Source of the DNA: Astrothelium macrocarpum
Taxonomy: Eukaryota; Ascomycota; Dothideomycetes; Trypetheliales; Trypetheliaceae
Assembly: GCA_021030915.1 (NCBI GenBank)
Contig: JAGEMR010000008.1
Span: forward strand, 1-64,000
Reading direction: 5' to 3'
DNA length: 64,000 nucleotides
The notes under the pieces are model-generated. The model ran no database searches. It saw only the letters and a list, made by a program, of their open reading frames with translations, and was not told the origin of the DNA. How positions within the stretch are numbered: the stretch's first letter is position 1; each line of letters starts with the position of its first letter. Of this stretch, positions 1 through 10,902 are shown piece after piece. Made by a program: the position numbers and the translations under genes.

Positions 1-576
1 ATAAAATTTAATTTATTAAAAATTCCGTTTTATTAAAATTATAAATATCTTTTTTTTGAATATTAAATTTATTAATTTTATATTATACAAGATTAAATTA
101 TTTATGAAATTTATCAGAATTTTTATATTAAATTTTTTAATAATTAATTTTATGATTAAAATATATTTAAAATTCAGATTATCATTATACGAAATTAAAA
201 ATTCAATTTTTATTTATATATAATATATCATAATCATATAATAATCAATTTATTATATTTTCAATATTATAATATCAGAAAAAAAATGATTATAAATTCA
301 AATCAAATATATATTATATAAATATTTATTCTTTTAATTTAATAAATTTTTAATTATAAAATCAAATATTATATTATAAAATTTTTTTATATTATCGATT
401 TTGAAATATCATATAAAAAATTTTATATATAATTATCACACAATAAATATTTAATTTAAAATTCTTTTAAAATATCTGAAATACAAAAATAATTTTTTTT
501 TTTTTTTCAGATTTGAATTATGATAGAATGTGAAAAAAATTTGATTTAAATAAGAATTATACGAGAGTGCGGGAAA

Positions 577-609
577 GTGGCCGACTCGTTTGGGTGGCCG
601 ACTCGCTTG
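577..609. repeat. Pair of 16-bp direct repeats, 17-bp period (possible transposon end)
   Basis: Two copies of a GTGGCCGACTCG-type unit start at 577 and 594, differing by one C/T transition, inside otherwise A/T-only DNA. The second copy is immediately followed by TA. The same arrangement (two units 17 bp apart, then TA) is seen at 1258-1289 and at the right end of the transposon at 20480. It is probably the right terminus of a degraded TA-inserting element; no matching inverted copy lies in the window. Confidence 0.45.
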
Positions 610-1257
610 TATTATACGTTAATATATTTTCTAAAATGACAGATTCTTAATAGAAATTCTTTTTCATCGAAATTATAAATATTTTGAGGTTTAATATAAT
701 ATTTTTCGATATAATACTGAAATCATTGAATCTAAATCTAATATTTACGATATATATATAATAAATATATATAATATATAGATTAAATATTTATATTATC
801 GAAATAATATTGAAAATATTATGAATTATTTATTATATATCTTGATTAATTGATATTATATAAATAATGATTACATAATTTATTATTATAATATTTTCGA
901 AACTATTCTATTTATCATTTTTTAATATAATAATTTATAATTTTTATAATAAAATTTTCAATTATTTAAAAAATCAGATATATATTATAAATTGAAAATT
1001 TATTAATATATTTTAAAAAAATTGATTTTTGAATAATTATGAATAATATAATTGATTTAAAATAGATTTTAATATAAAAGACAATTTTGCTTTTATAACG
1101 ATATCGTAATATAAATTCAATAATATCTTCATTTTTTAATAATCGTATTGATATTAGAAATTATCTGGGATTTTAGATCATTAATTGCCTGCTCAATAAT
1201 TTCGTTTTTGGCCATGATAGAATATTTTGAATATAGATGGTACGATTGTGTGGAATT

Positions 1258-1289
1258 CGGCATTTAGTGTCGCTCGGCATTTGGTGTCG
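1258..1289. repeat. Pair of 15-bp direct repeats, 17-bp period (possible transposon end)
   Basis: Two units of the form CGGCATTT(A/G)GTGTCG start at 1258 and 1275. They mark the border between A/T-only DNA and normal DNA, and are followed within three bases by TA. The unit differs in sequence from the one at 577, so this would be the end of a different element family with the same architecture. The inverted partner is not in the window. Confidence 0.45.
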
Positions 1290-1544
1290 GATTACGTTAC
1301 CTATAGCTGACTTTACAGTACATCCGGAGTATTGCGAAAACAGATTTTACGTGCACATAGCAACCCCAGACTCCACCGAACTTCATCAATCCCGTTAGAC
1401 GATCAACCAATCGATACCTATTTTCCTTTCCCAGCTACGGCAAGGCAAACACCGATCAGCTGATTATCTGTAGAGCCAAGTAAATTCATGGTCGTGCGAA
1501 TGGCTCCACTATAATGCTCTCGCCATGATTCTTCTAACCTCGAT

Positions 1545-2568
1545 ACAATTGTCCCTTTGAGGTAAATTGCATTCCTTCATTTGCACACAGAACACTGCAA
1601 GTACCCACCCGGGATCCGGTCCAAATCTGATTCCTACGATCGCGGCTACTTTCTCGATATGCGCAGGCCTACCTGCCAGTATAAACGTCAGTTCTCTGTA
1701 CAAATCATGCCCTCGATCGGATGAATTGCGTAGTGGATTTCTGCTTACCACGCATAGATGCCCAGTCCTTCACTACCTGCTTGCCATCGACGTGTTGGCA
1801 TAGCCGTGCAGGAGGTGCCCATTCCACCATGGGCGAGATCTCGCTGCGGAAGCTGTCACTTGTCCTTTCAGACATTTCAGTCTTGACGGGACCGGGGTTA
1901 ATGGCGTTCGCCGTCGCACGCTCCTATAGTTCCCGGGACCCGCGTCATTGCCTCCAATACCGCCTTCCTCGCCCGGTATACCGACTGACCAGCACATCCG
2001 TTAGCACTCGAAGCGCTCGAATTGTTCGCGATGCGTCCTGATCGATCACGTGGGATATATGGGAGAGCAACCTGCACTAGAAGCAGAGGAGCGAAGATTT
2101 TGACGCGGTATTGTGGCAAAATATCCTGATCAAGAGTAATATCGCCAATCGCTGCCATCCTGGACCACCCTGCGTTGTTGAAGATGATGTCATTCACGAA
2201 ATCTCTAGACTCTGTGCGACCAAAATGTCGCTTCGCTGTTGCTACAAGTGCAAATGGGCCAGCAGAGTCGCTTAGATCGGCTTCTACAGGACAGGCATCG
2301 ACGTTATATTTTCCACGCAGGTCATCAGCAATGCATGTGGTCGGCTCCAGTGAGGAGTCGTGAGTATAACCAAGGACTACGTTTGCGCCCTTGTTCGCGG
2401 GATGATGGGCAATGCCGGTCCCGATGCCATGAAATGGCCGTCATGTCAGCTCTCCACTATATTTGCTGCCTACTGCGAAATCATGCAGCAAATAAGCATG
2501 ACTTGAGAACTAAGTTGCCTCGGGAGGCACCAATGACGATTTCAAGCTTCCCTTGGAGTGGGCGATAG
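1545..2568 (-). pseudogene. Decayed short-chain dehydrogenase/reductase (SDR)
   Basis: Read on the minus strand, pieces of one classical SDR appear in order but in different frames. They are a GxxxGxG-type start (GASRG, then GIGTGIA), the NNAG motif near 2180, the GRIANNSSASS strand near 2040, a QSVYRARKA active-site region in which the family YxxxK Tyr is kept but the Lys is shifted or altered, an NPGPVKTEM segment near 1880, and a C-terminal CANEGMQFTS segment near 1580. At least two frameshifts (near 1910 and near 1620), a missing start exon and destroyed splice sites around 2420-2540 show that it is dead. It belongs to the fungal glucose/naphthol-reductase-like SDRs, a different branch from the intact SDR at 3071. 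It ends 3 bp from the palindrome at 2571 and lies beside the AT-rich relic, which suggests a transposon-damaged margin. Confidence 0.7.
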
Positions 2569-2570
2569 CC

Positions 2571-2675
2571 GGGTCTTAAGAATATATGCATAAGCTATGG
2601 ATATTAACTAAATCTAGTTAGAAGCTAATCAAATTTAGTTAATATTCATAGCTTATGCATATATTCTTAAGACCC
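2571..2675. repeat. 105-bp near-perfect palindrome (MITE-like hairpin)
   Basis: The left arm 2571-2621 begins GGGTCTTAAGAATATATGCA. The right arm 2625-2675 is its reverse complement, and the loop is only AAG. The outer 43 bp of the arms have a single mismatch, and the inner 8 bp carry three. All four mismatches are transitions (C/T or G/A). There is no coding content. It could be a foldback or MITE-type insertion, or a transcribed hairpin. It abuts the SDR pseudogene. Confidence 0.85.
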
Positions 2676-3070
2676 CTGCCGCCAATAGCATTTGCACCAT
2701 TGGCAAGAGCGGTATTTCCGTCAACTGTGATGGTTGAGGGCAAGTTTGAGGCGTCGTTGGCATCAACAGCAGCAATAGTCGATGTTTTGACGGCCAAAAG
2801 TTTGGATGCATGAAGTAGCATCCTTGTGATTTTTGAAACACTGCAGAGACTTAAAGGACGTATCGTGTTCCGGTCAAGGAACAGTTAGCCCGAGGCGCTA
2901 CTGCACAAAAATGACTTGGATCGTGTGCACGCGGTACCGTAACTTAAGCGGGGGCGTGCCTTCAGCTCAGACAGGTGTCACCGTACATATATGAGAACCA
3001 GCCAATGTATCATCGTTATCTCTGTTCTTTTCTCAATTGATTTGTCCACGCTCAAACTGTGTCACTGCAT
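2676..3070. other. Intergenic, promoter side of the SDR gene
   Basis: There is no credible gene in these 395 bases. The plus-strand SDR starts at 3071, so its promoter and 5' leader must lie here. I see no clear TATA box or repeat. Confidence 0.5.
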
Positions 3071-4320
3071 ATGGCAGACCATACAGAACTGGAAGTTGCG
3101 TTTGAGCTACCAGCTAGTACTAAAAAGGTCGATTTTACCAGAACCGTCAATGAATCACATTTAAGAGATCTCGGCGTGCTGATTACTGGTGGGGCAAATG
3201 GTTTGGGTGGTGTTATAACTCGTCGACTTGCAGAACAGGGGTATTAATTTCCTGCAATCATTTCCCGTTTTGGATTTGCTGATTATTTCCAGTGCTATAG
3301 TGACCATTGCTGACGTAGACATAAAAAGAGGCCAGAAATTGGCCGAAGATCTGAAGCAGAAAGGGTTCTTGTGAGTCTCTTCATGTTGATTCATGGCTAT
3401 CGAGCGGCTTGGGGCGTTGTCTTGGCAATTGTGGCAGTAGTCAAGATGAGTACTAAAAGAGTACATGAAGGCGTGGCTTCACGGATATGCGTGGCCTCTA
3501 TTCGCATGAGCGCTGACTGCAACTAACAATCGTGGATGCTTAGTGCAAACTTTGTCAGGACGGACGTTAGAATTTGGGAATCGCAAGTTCAAGCCTTCAA
3601 GTCAGCGATCTCAGCATCGCCGTATAAAACTCTTGATATAGTTATTCCTTGTGCGGGTTTGCCAGGCTATCCTCTTGTGCTATCGGAGCCAGTGTCTCTG
3701 GACATAGATCCAGTATCTCCGTCGAACGATACTTTTGATGTCGTACTCAAAGCTGTCTTTTATACAGCTCTGTTGGCGCTTCACTATTTTCGTCTTCCAG
3801 AGGACCGGCCCCAAAGACAGGTCCGAAAGCAAATTCTATTCATTGGATCGTTGGCGTCGTATTTGGAGCTACCACCAATGGTGGATTATAGTGCATCAAA
3901 ATTTGGAGTGAGAGGGATATGGAAAACAATTCGTCGTGTAAGTATAGGTTTAATGGCTAAGACTCGACCAAAAAGCTGAGAATTGCATTGTGAAGGAAGC
4001 TCAGGAAATGGGCTTCCGAGCGAATATGATTGCACCCGCTTTTATGCCGACTCAGGTTGTTGCTCCAATCGCCGATGCTTTGGAAAGGAGAGGAGCGAAA
4101 CTTACAAGTGTGGACCAGGCTGTGGAAGCTGTGGTGCGTGTGCTCACTGACGAGATGATAGAAGGTGAGTGCGCCGTTACACGTATTGCGGCATCTTCCA
4201 AATTGACAACCACATCAAGGACGGGCTATCGCAGTAGGTGGGTATGGAAACTTTGATCTTCGGGACGATTTAGAGGGATTGGATGGTGGGAAGGATGTGC
4301 TCGGAGCGAGAACTCTCTAA
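3071..4320 (+). CDS. Short-chain dehydrogenase/reductase, five exons
   Basis: This is an NAD(P)-dependent oxidoreductase of the classical SDR fold; the substrate is unknown. My exons are 3071-3239, 3292-3370, 3544-3937, 3981-4164 and 4220-4320, with GT-AG introns; the ATG follows a GTG codon upstream. The cofactor motif TGGANGLGG lies near residues 41-49. Then come AIVTIADVD (the acidic residue after strand 2 favours NAD), a CAGLPG segment where most SDRs have NNAG, the catalytic Ser in IGSLAS, and YSASK (Tyr/Lys pair). The C-terminal IAPAF segment is also normal. The Cys-Ala-Gly in place of Asn-Asn-Ala-Gly is slightly unusual. The third intron is only 43 nt. It resembles fungal 15-hydroxyprostaglandin-dehydrogenase-type SDRs. 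The dead SDR at 1545-2568 is not a recent copy of it. Confidence 0.75.
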
Positions 4321-4489
4321 CACTGCGCACTTCGTCACTGTGTAAGGGTACCGGGTATCGTGCCAATATAGAGTTTAAATAAACCTTGTGGACCAAATAG
4401 AACACTTATGAGTAAACCACCCATGAGTTACCTGACACTGCATATACTAAACATTAGGACGTTATGCTAGTTTGTTCCCAGCGAACCGT

Positions 4490-6517
4490 TCAACTTCTAT
4501 CCAAGTCTGCCCTTCTGATAAGTCTCAGGACCTTTCGACCTGCGCTCTCCTCCGGCGGTTCGCCATCTTTTCTTAACGCCGTTTTCGAACTGGAAGGCTG
4601 CGATGAATTTTCCCCGACTGACGGAAGCGGCGCATTATTCTTATCTCTCGAGTACTTCGTCTCGGATGGACCAGATGTTTTCGAGCCAGAGTTAAGATTT
4701 GCTTTTCTGGCTTTCTGTGGCAGTGATGGCTGCCGGTGATCCTCGCCCTTTCCAAGCAGCTTCTTTGGTAGCATGGGAACACCCTTCCACGCTTCCTTGA
4801 TCTCCTCATTCTCCGCGTCTTCTTTCTCCTCCTCGCGCTTCTTCCTGTACGATTTGTCAATCTCTCCTCGCTCTTCTGCTTCCTTCATCCGGCGCGTTTC
4901 AATCTGCTCTATAGCTTCCGCTGTGAGCTCTTGACGCATCATGCGTTCGATTACGTCCTTCTTGCGAGTTCGCTTATCGCCTATAGAGATGAGCACACCA
5001 GCCATGATGTTGCACGTAATACTACAGCACAACACCACAGTCGTCAAAGCAAACGGACGAGTCTTATAGGAAATGCCCCATGTGCATGCGCCAAGGGTAA
5101 TCTGCAACGCAGAATGGCAATCCAGCAACACAACGACGGCAACCAGCAATTTTAGGGGGAAAGCAAAGTGCGTTTCAGTTTCATGTGGCTTGTAGAAGGT
5201 ATGGCTTTTGGAGAATCTCCGCTCATGATGTTCGAGCTTTGCTTGCTCTTCCTCGGTCAGCACCGTGTACTCGTATGACGGGTTATTGGTCTCGCTGCGA
5301 GTGACCATTCTGCGCGCAATCCTCTTTGGAATTCTGGGGGCGACTTTCCGAGCAATGCCGCGGGGTATTTTACGAGAGACTAAACTTTCCAGATCGACTC
5401 GCTCGGGTTGAATATCTTCTTTGCGCATATCAGGTAAATCGTTGTGATCTACAAGATCAGGTAGACCAGTATTCGCTCGTCTCTTCCAGGTCATGCGGTG
5501 ATAATACGCGATGAAGGCCATATGATACGTATCAACTGCACGAAACGGGGCTAATCCGTCACCAATAATAGCAAAGAGAGCGACCAAAACATTATCGACA
5601 ACGTTCACAACGTAGGCCTTCTTCGAACCTAAGGATATCCAGCCAATGAGGAAAAGAACCCAAGCTGCGCCGAACAGGGTGATCAGTGTAGCGTAAACGG
5701 TAATGAAGAGTCCAAGAGCTAGAACAATGAGTAAGCCAATGAGACTTGGCGACTAGAAATGGGGATGAACTTACGTCGGCGAACATACTGTGCAAACCCC
5801 TTCATCGAGCGCTTAAATTTTGCTCTTCGAGAATGTAACATATGTCGAACAAGATCATTCATCTCCAGCTTATCCTCGTTGGACCAACCCTCGAGCGTCT
5901 CGCCATCTGGCAAAACGGCGTATAATGATTCGTTTGGTATCAAGTCCTCCAATCCCTCTGGTTTTGGTTTCTCCCCTGCTGATGTATCTGTTATCCGCTT
6001 CAATGCATTCTTGAGCTTGTCAATCGCACGTGCCTCCTGGGGACGGTCCGGAAGTCTATATGTCGGTTGACGATTGACAACCTTCCCAAGCTGGGGGACG
6101 AAGAGCGAGTTCTGGACGTTGGTAAGAGTGGAAAGTGTGGATACTTCAGGATCTATGGAGAGTTAGCCAACTCGCGCTGAAGCTGCAAGCGTCTTGCGTA
6201 CCAACAACGTCCAGTAAGTCTACCGTATCGGGATCGTACTCGTCCTGATTCAACTCGTTGCTTCTGGAGTTTTCATCTCGACTGAAGAGTGTCCCAAGTC
6301 GAAGAGAGGAAAAGCGACTAGTAGGTGCCTTCTCCTCTGGCGAAGAGGGTCCTGGGGTTTGACGTGGCACGTCATTTGACGAAAGTTCGCGTCGTATTCG
6401 AACGCTTGGCCGTTGATGTGTACTTAAGACCGATTTGACTTTTCGTCCAACCGCAGCGACGGGATTTTCTGTTGTTGAGGCAGAGTCGGGAGACGCTGGT
6501 CCCACTTGGGGATCCAT
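4490..6517 (-). CDS. DUF2985-type integral membrane protein
   Basis: Three exons (6517-6202, 5 more bases decided by phase, then 6152-5775 and 5718-4490) give about 640 residues. The N-terminus is hydrophilic and Ser/Pro-rich. The second exon runs into two closely spaced membrane segments (LGLFITVYATLITLFGAAW...), followed by a third hydrophobic stretch with GDGLAPFRAVDTYH. Farther on is a further pair around LLDCHSALQITLGACTWG and CCSITCNIMAGVLI. The end is a charged, Lys/Glu-rich, possibly coiled-coil tail. This order matches the fungal DUF2985 family, whose function is unknown. I chose the acceptor before CTCTTGGACTC because it joins RR to PLGLFIT without a frame break. It is convergent with the SDR at 3071-4320. 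Confidence 0.75.
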
Positions 6518-7245
6518 GGTGGAAGAGAGATTTACAATTCGATCTGTTCATACATTGGTCCTGAGCTCAGGGGTACCAGAGGATAGGAAGCTTGATAGCT
6601 TTCTGCGTTAATGGCTGAGGATGCAGATGTAGCTTCTACTACAGTCAATCTTCAACGTTGTCCTTAGCACACGGCCGCAATTCACGCATCACTATGAAGA
6701 AGAGAAAGTGTTTGTGTGATAAGAGCAAGATTGGTTGACAACATTGGATGCACAGTGCACACTTATTGAGCAGGGATTAATCCTTGTTTTGAGAGGATTC
6801 AACGCCGCGTATGTCATACTACAGGCCTAGATCTGGAACGCTGGCGGCCCGATCCCAATTCAGCTACGAACCCCTTTTTAAGTGTGACCCTCGTCCAATC
6901 AATCCGACCCTTTCAACGCCCTCACTCCTGATCGATGCTAGGGTCGATCTTGCCTGAGCCTCAACTCCACCTCGCGGATCATTGATATCAACACAGAAAT
7001 AGCAATTCAACCTCCATCTTCTGGTTTGGGTGTTTTGCTTTCTTCAAAAGTAGTTACCGGTAGGCTATCATTGCTATGCGCCAGGCGGTAAAGTCGTAAG
7101 GAGTTATTGAGATGGTAACCTTGTGCTGGTGGAGTCTGTGTACAATCTTGTTTCCAGAGTAACGATTCTGCGGGCTAAATCCGAGAACAGCACGTGATGG
7201 CTGGAACAATTCAACTTTAAACTCTGATTACTCATCTCCCGACGC
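6518..7245. other. Intergenic region
   Basis: These 728 bases hold the promoter of the DUF2985 gene and the tail of the HET relic. No frame with coding character and no repeat was seen. Confidence 0.5.
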
Positions 7246-9540
7246 TCATCTTAAGATCCAAGCTTTCTGGTCGAACCTGCACTCAATTGCAATGTGATCA
7301 GAAGGTGTCACTTCAAGCTGTGGATTCACTCCTGAACCGGAGAAAAATACATCAACTGATCCATCATGGATCCCAGAGAGAACATCTTGCCGACATGGTC
7401 TTCCATTCTCCTGATCTAACACTATCATAGTGCCATGCGAATGAACCCGATCAAACGGCAGAGTGTGCAAAATCAAACCCATCAAGTAACGGGGGGCCGC
7501 CGCTTGTTCATGTGGTACCACATCAGTGACACCAGGATGCACTTCTCTCGAACCAAGTTGCCGCCCCCCGACATGCACAAATTTCATCCTCTTCTCATCA
7601 AACATGATAAAGTTCCAATTCTGACGTCGCCTGAGAGTTCCATTTAGCAGATATCCGCCATAAGACACGGATATGCTCAGGAATGACGACTTGAGGTGAG
7701 CATAGTAGACTTTTTCTACTCGTCCTTGTTTCGAGCTGAGTGTGAACTGAGAGCTTGACTGAACGGTCTCAAAATCCATCTATATCCTTCCTCCTCGAAC
7801 CGTAGCCCAGGAGCAAAGATGATCCTCTGCGGGAACTTTTCAATCACGGAAATGGCTGCTTTCATCCGATCTTTGGCCGAGAGCTGGTAGAAATCAGGAG
7901 GAGTGAGATCGAGCAGGCTGGCGGAGATAAGGGCCTCATCGGTCTGCCGAGTACTCGACCTCCAGCTCATATCTCTGAGGAGCCATGAGGTCCTGTCCAG
8001 ACCGACTGCAGTGGCGGGTCGATGGATCCCCGTCCGAGTTACGAATGATATCATCGTATCACACCCCCAAGGCATGCTTTCCCTCCTGCTTCTAAGCTTT
8101 TCAAGTTCCTTGAAAACATCCAAAGTTTGTCCTTTGAAAAGAACACGTGTTTTTTTCCCGGCGAGAACACCCTCCTGAAGTGTCCATGGCCTCCGCATCC
8201 AGTTGCTGCAGATTACGCGCATAAGGCCATCCAAGCCTGTGATTAGACTGGTGTGATATAGCTCTGCGTCGAGGACCAAAATCATTGCGGCATTCTCATA
8301 AGTCGCCTTCATAAGACTGAGGGCCTTGCGCCGAAGCTTGGAGTCTGCGCGGCCGCGAGGCACACAGATAGTATCGATCCAGAAAAGCGCAGCTACGGCG
8401 CCAGGTTCATGCCTTTCTTTGACTGCTTCACATACGGCGTTTCTACCCTGGGTAGTGTAAATCGCCTGAAGAAGGTGCGCGAAACCGGCATCTCGGAAGC
8501 CAGTTGTGGTTTTCGTTCCCCAATCCATCTGACCAAACATGCGAAATAGCGACGTAATCCGTCCCGGACTGACACTCGACCACTTCGACCTGAATATCAT
8601 CATTCGACCTAAATATCATCATTCGATCTGAATATCATCATTCGACCTGAATATCATCATTCGACATTGATGCATGCAGTAGTGGAATACAACCTTTTTG
8701 AAGTATATCCTGTATAATCTCCTGCGGCGGTTCGATCTTCTGACAGTCTCCCTGGCACACTGGCGAGTTGGCATCTGAATGCTGGGTCTGGCACGTCTTC
8801 AGCTCAATCTTCCCGGCTACACATGCATCCGTAGTACAACTTCCATGTGACTTCACTCTTGGCCGTTGCAGAAAGCTAGCGTAATATAGACCACAGTTTG
8901 ACGAAGCCGGTGGATAGTGTTCCAGAAAAGCGACGTGATTCGGGCACCACTGCCGCTTGAGCAATAGTGCTTCCAGTGCTTTGCTTGACCCCCATTTGCC
9001 TCTGGTGTCAACATAACCCTGAGGATTGTGGCCCAATATACTTTTCCAGATCCAATTTTTAGTTTGGCTTAGCGTCTCCCCATAATCCTAATCGAAAGGC
9101 GGATCTCGGCGGTGAGAAGACAGTCTGATCTTGTGTCGTCGAGCAAGGTGAGGCATTTCTCCGGCACTTCGATGAGACACTGTTGGGCCGTCATGTGGCA
9201 TTTTTGTCTCCGGCTTTCAGACATACATAACACTGAATCGTACTACCGCTTTGTATATTGTGACAGCCGTTTTGTCGTAATCTCGCCGTCTTCGACAAAA
9301 TCTCGCATTGGTACAGCAGTCCCAAGAACCTGGTTCAGCATTCCAAAGAAGAGCCAGGTTTGGAGGAAGGCCGTCGTGTGGTCTCGTGAATGAGACAGGT
9401 TGATGAGATTGATTTATACCCTGCCAGCCCTTACGTTTTGGGTACTCGGTGAACGCGAGCCCATCGTACTCTTCATGGCACAAACACGGCACGCGTATGT
9501 GCTGCCAAAGCTGACCATCAGGATGTTGGAGATGATCCAT
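7246..9540 (-). pseudogene. Broken HET-domain (heterokaryon-incompatibility-like) gene
   Basis: Family segments appear in order on the minus strand: DYDGLAFTEYPKRKGW (from 9540), TAFLQTWLFFGML, the ETLSQ...KWGSS...RQWCP region, a Cys-rich linker, DYVAISHVWSDGLGN (HET box 1) near 8540, and FWIDTICVP (HET box 2) near 8370. Then come YENAAMILVLDAEL and WMRRPWTLQEG. They lie in different frames. Lesions I can place are a shift near 9405, an in-frame TAG at 9243-9245 (TGG to TAG would fit), a shift near 9080, a TGA created by the minisatellite at 8638-8640, a shift near 8500 and a shift near 7780. HET proteins trigger cell death in non-self recognition. This copy cannot make one full-length product unless several independent readthroughs occur. 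Short parts could still be expressed. Confidence 0.8.
8584..8665. repeat. 19-bp minisatellite, four copies plus 6 bp, inside the HET relic
   Basis: The unit TTCGACCTGAATATCATCA is repeated at 8584, 8603, 8622 and 8641, followed by TTCGAC. Copies 2 and 3 each differ by one transition. The unit is not a multiple of three, so each copy is read in a new frame. Going from one to four copies adds 57 bp, which restores the downstream frame but introduces an in-frame TGA on the minus strand at 8638-8640. Confidence 0.95.
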
Positions 9541-10902
9541 GACATTGTCTTTGCTGTAGGCTTAGCCAAATGCGTTGTTACTAATTTGAAGAAGACAGAA
9601 CGAATGTGCGACTACGGAGCGAGGTGTAGTTTGTACGTGACTGTCGAATGAACCTAGAGCTCGGTTTGTTCCGCTTGTCGATACAGCAAGCATCGATGCA
9701 AAAGTATCACAGGTCATTGCGATCTGCTTGTTTTCCGCAGGGAGCAGGAGCTTTCGATAGCTAGTCTTATGTTTACCAATCTTGCCTATCAGGTCGAGGA
9801 AGCTGACTGCTTCTGTTCCTCAGGTACGCGAAAGTTTTGTTGAGTAATCAAGCTGACATCTTAGCGTGTATCGGATGGAAACGTAAATAGCAGCCGTAGC
9901 CCACATACGAATCCACAGCAATTCTGATTTCAACAAGTTTAGCGTAGCGTGGGATATTATTCTAAGTAAACTTTGCGCAGTCGACTTTGCCCTCTCCATT
10001 TAGCGAGAAAAAGCGCATGACTTAAGGAATTATTCGAGTAAAGCCAAAGACAAAGTAAAAGTATATTCGAAGTCCGAGGCGGACTTCTTACCATCAATCG
10101 AGCGAGTGCCTGAGTGTGGTGAGCTCAGCCGCATCGTCTCGGTCGGCCCTTGCACGAACGTGCACATCTCCTCTTTTGGAAATTGGAAACCCCAACTTTA
10201 GATATCAATTAAACTCCATAATAATTGTAAGTGGTAGAGTTGGTGATGAAGGTATATTGCAGGAAGTCAGATCTGGAGGCCTGGGATTAATCTCCTCTAA
10301 ATTATCAAAAAATAAAAAATAAATAAAGTAAATAAAGGGTACTTTTTTGAGTTCTCTCGAGTATCCTGACGCAGGACGTGGAATCTAGGCTTGTAAGAAC
10401 TCTGGGCACTCCTTGAGATGTTAGGGTCTAATTAGAAAAACACCGATGCTATGGCATGATACCTAGACAGAACCACTCCTCGGTCCACGATATTCCCATT
10501 TTATACCGAACTTGTCTTAACCCAATGATCGAGGTCAAGAAAATTGTCGTCCTTGAGAGTATAAGCTAGATACATATATGATAAGGTTCTCTTGACAGAA
10601 ACTAATGACACAATATGCCAAATTCATCGATAGAAATACATCATCTTGAATAGTGCTTTGATCAGATCATGGGATTCTTTAAGCCATTAGTGATGATGAA
10701 CAGCATTTCGCCATCTTCTAGAAGACTGGCGACAGCATTTTTTCTTTGGCGAGATGTACAAGATGGAATGATATTATTGAATTAAACTAATGTTATATTT
10801 TTCGTCTTCCCATAAACTCATGACTGGGAGAAACGAGGTCCAAAAAAAAACATGAGAAGAACACTCAACAATTTGTAGCGCACCTAATACTGCTTTTTCG
10901 TC
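9541..10902. other. Intergenic region with a short hairpin
   Basis: No gene can be supported in about 1.36 kb. A perfect 8-bp hairpin (GAAGTCCG / CGGACTTC, loop AGG) sits at 10069-10087. Around 10300-10340 the DNA is A-rich. A minus-strand frame around 9600-9830 stays open for about 80 codons without a start codon and may be a remnant. Confidence 0.4.

Larger units (their letters stand above)
1..1295. repeat. AT-rich, mutation-degraded repeat relic
   Basis: The stretch is almost entirely A and T, with no usable reading frame. It breaks sharply to normal composition near 1200-1300. The few C residues left are nearly all preceded by T, and the few G residues are nearly all followed by A, as in the island at 18.4-20.4 kb. 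Two small GC-rich islets at 577-609 and 1258-1289 interrupt it and are listed separately. I read this as one or two transposons destroyed by C-to-T mutation (RIP-like), probably nested, with the left part outside the window. No protein similarity can be recovered. Confidence 0.75.

Noticed and set aside
1..1295. Telomere or centromere sequence
   Set aside because: No TTAGGG-type arrays; composition and sharp ends fit a mutated transposon better.
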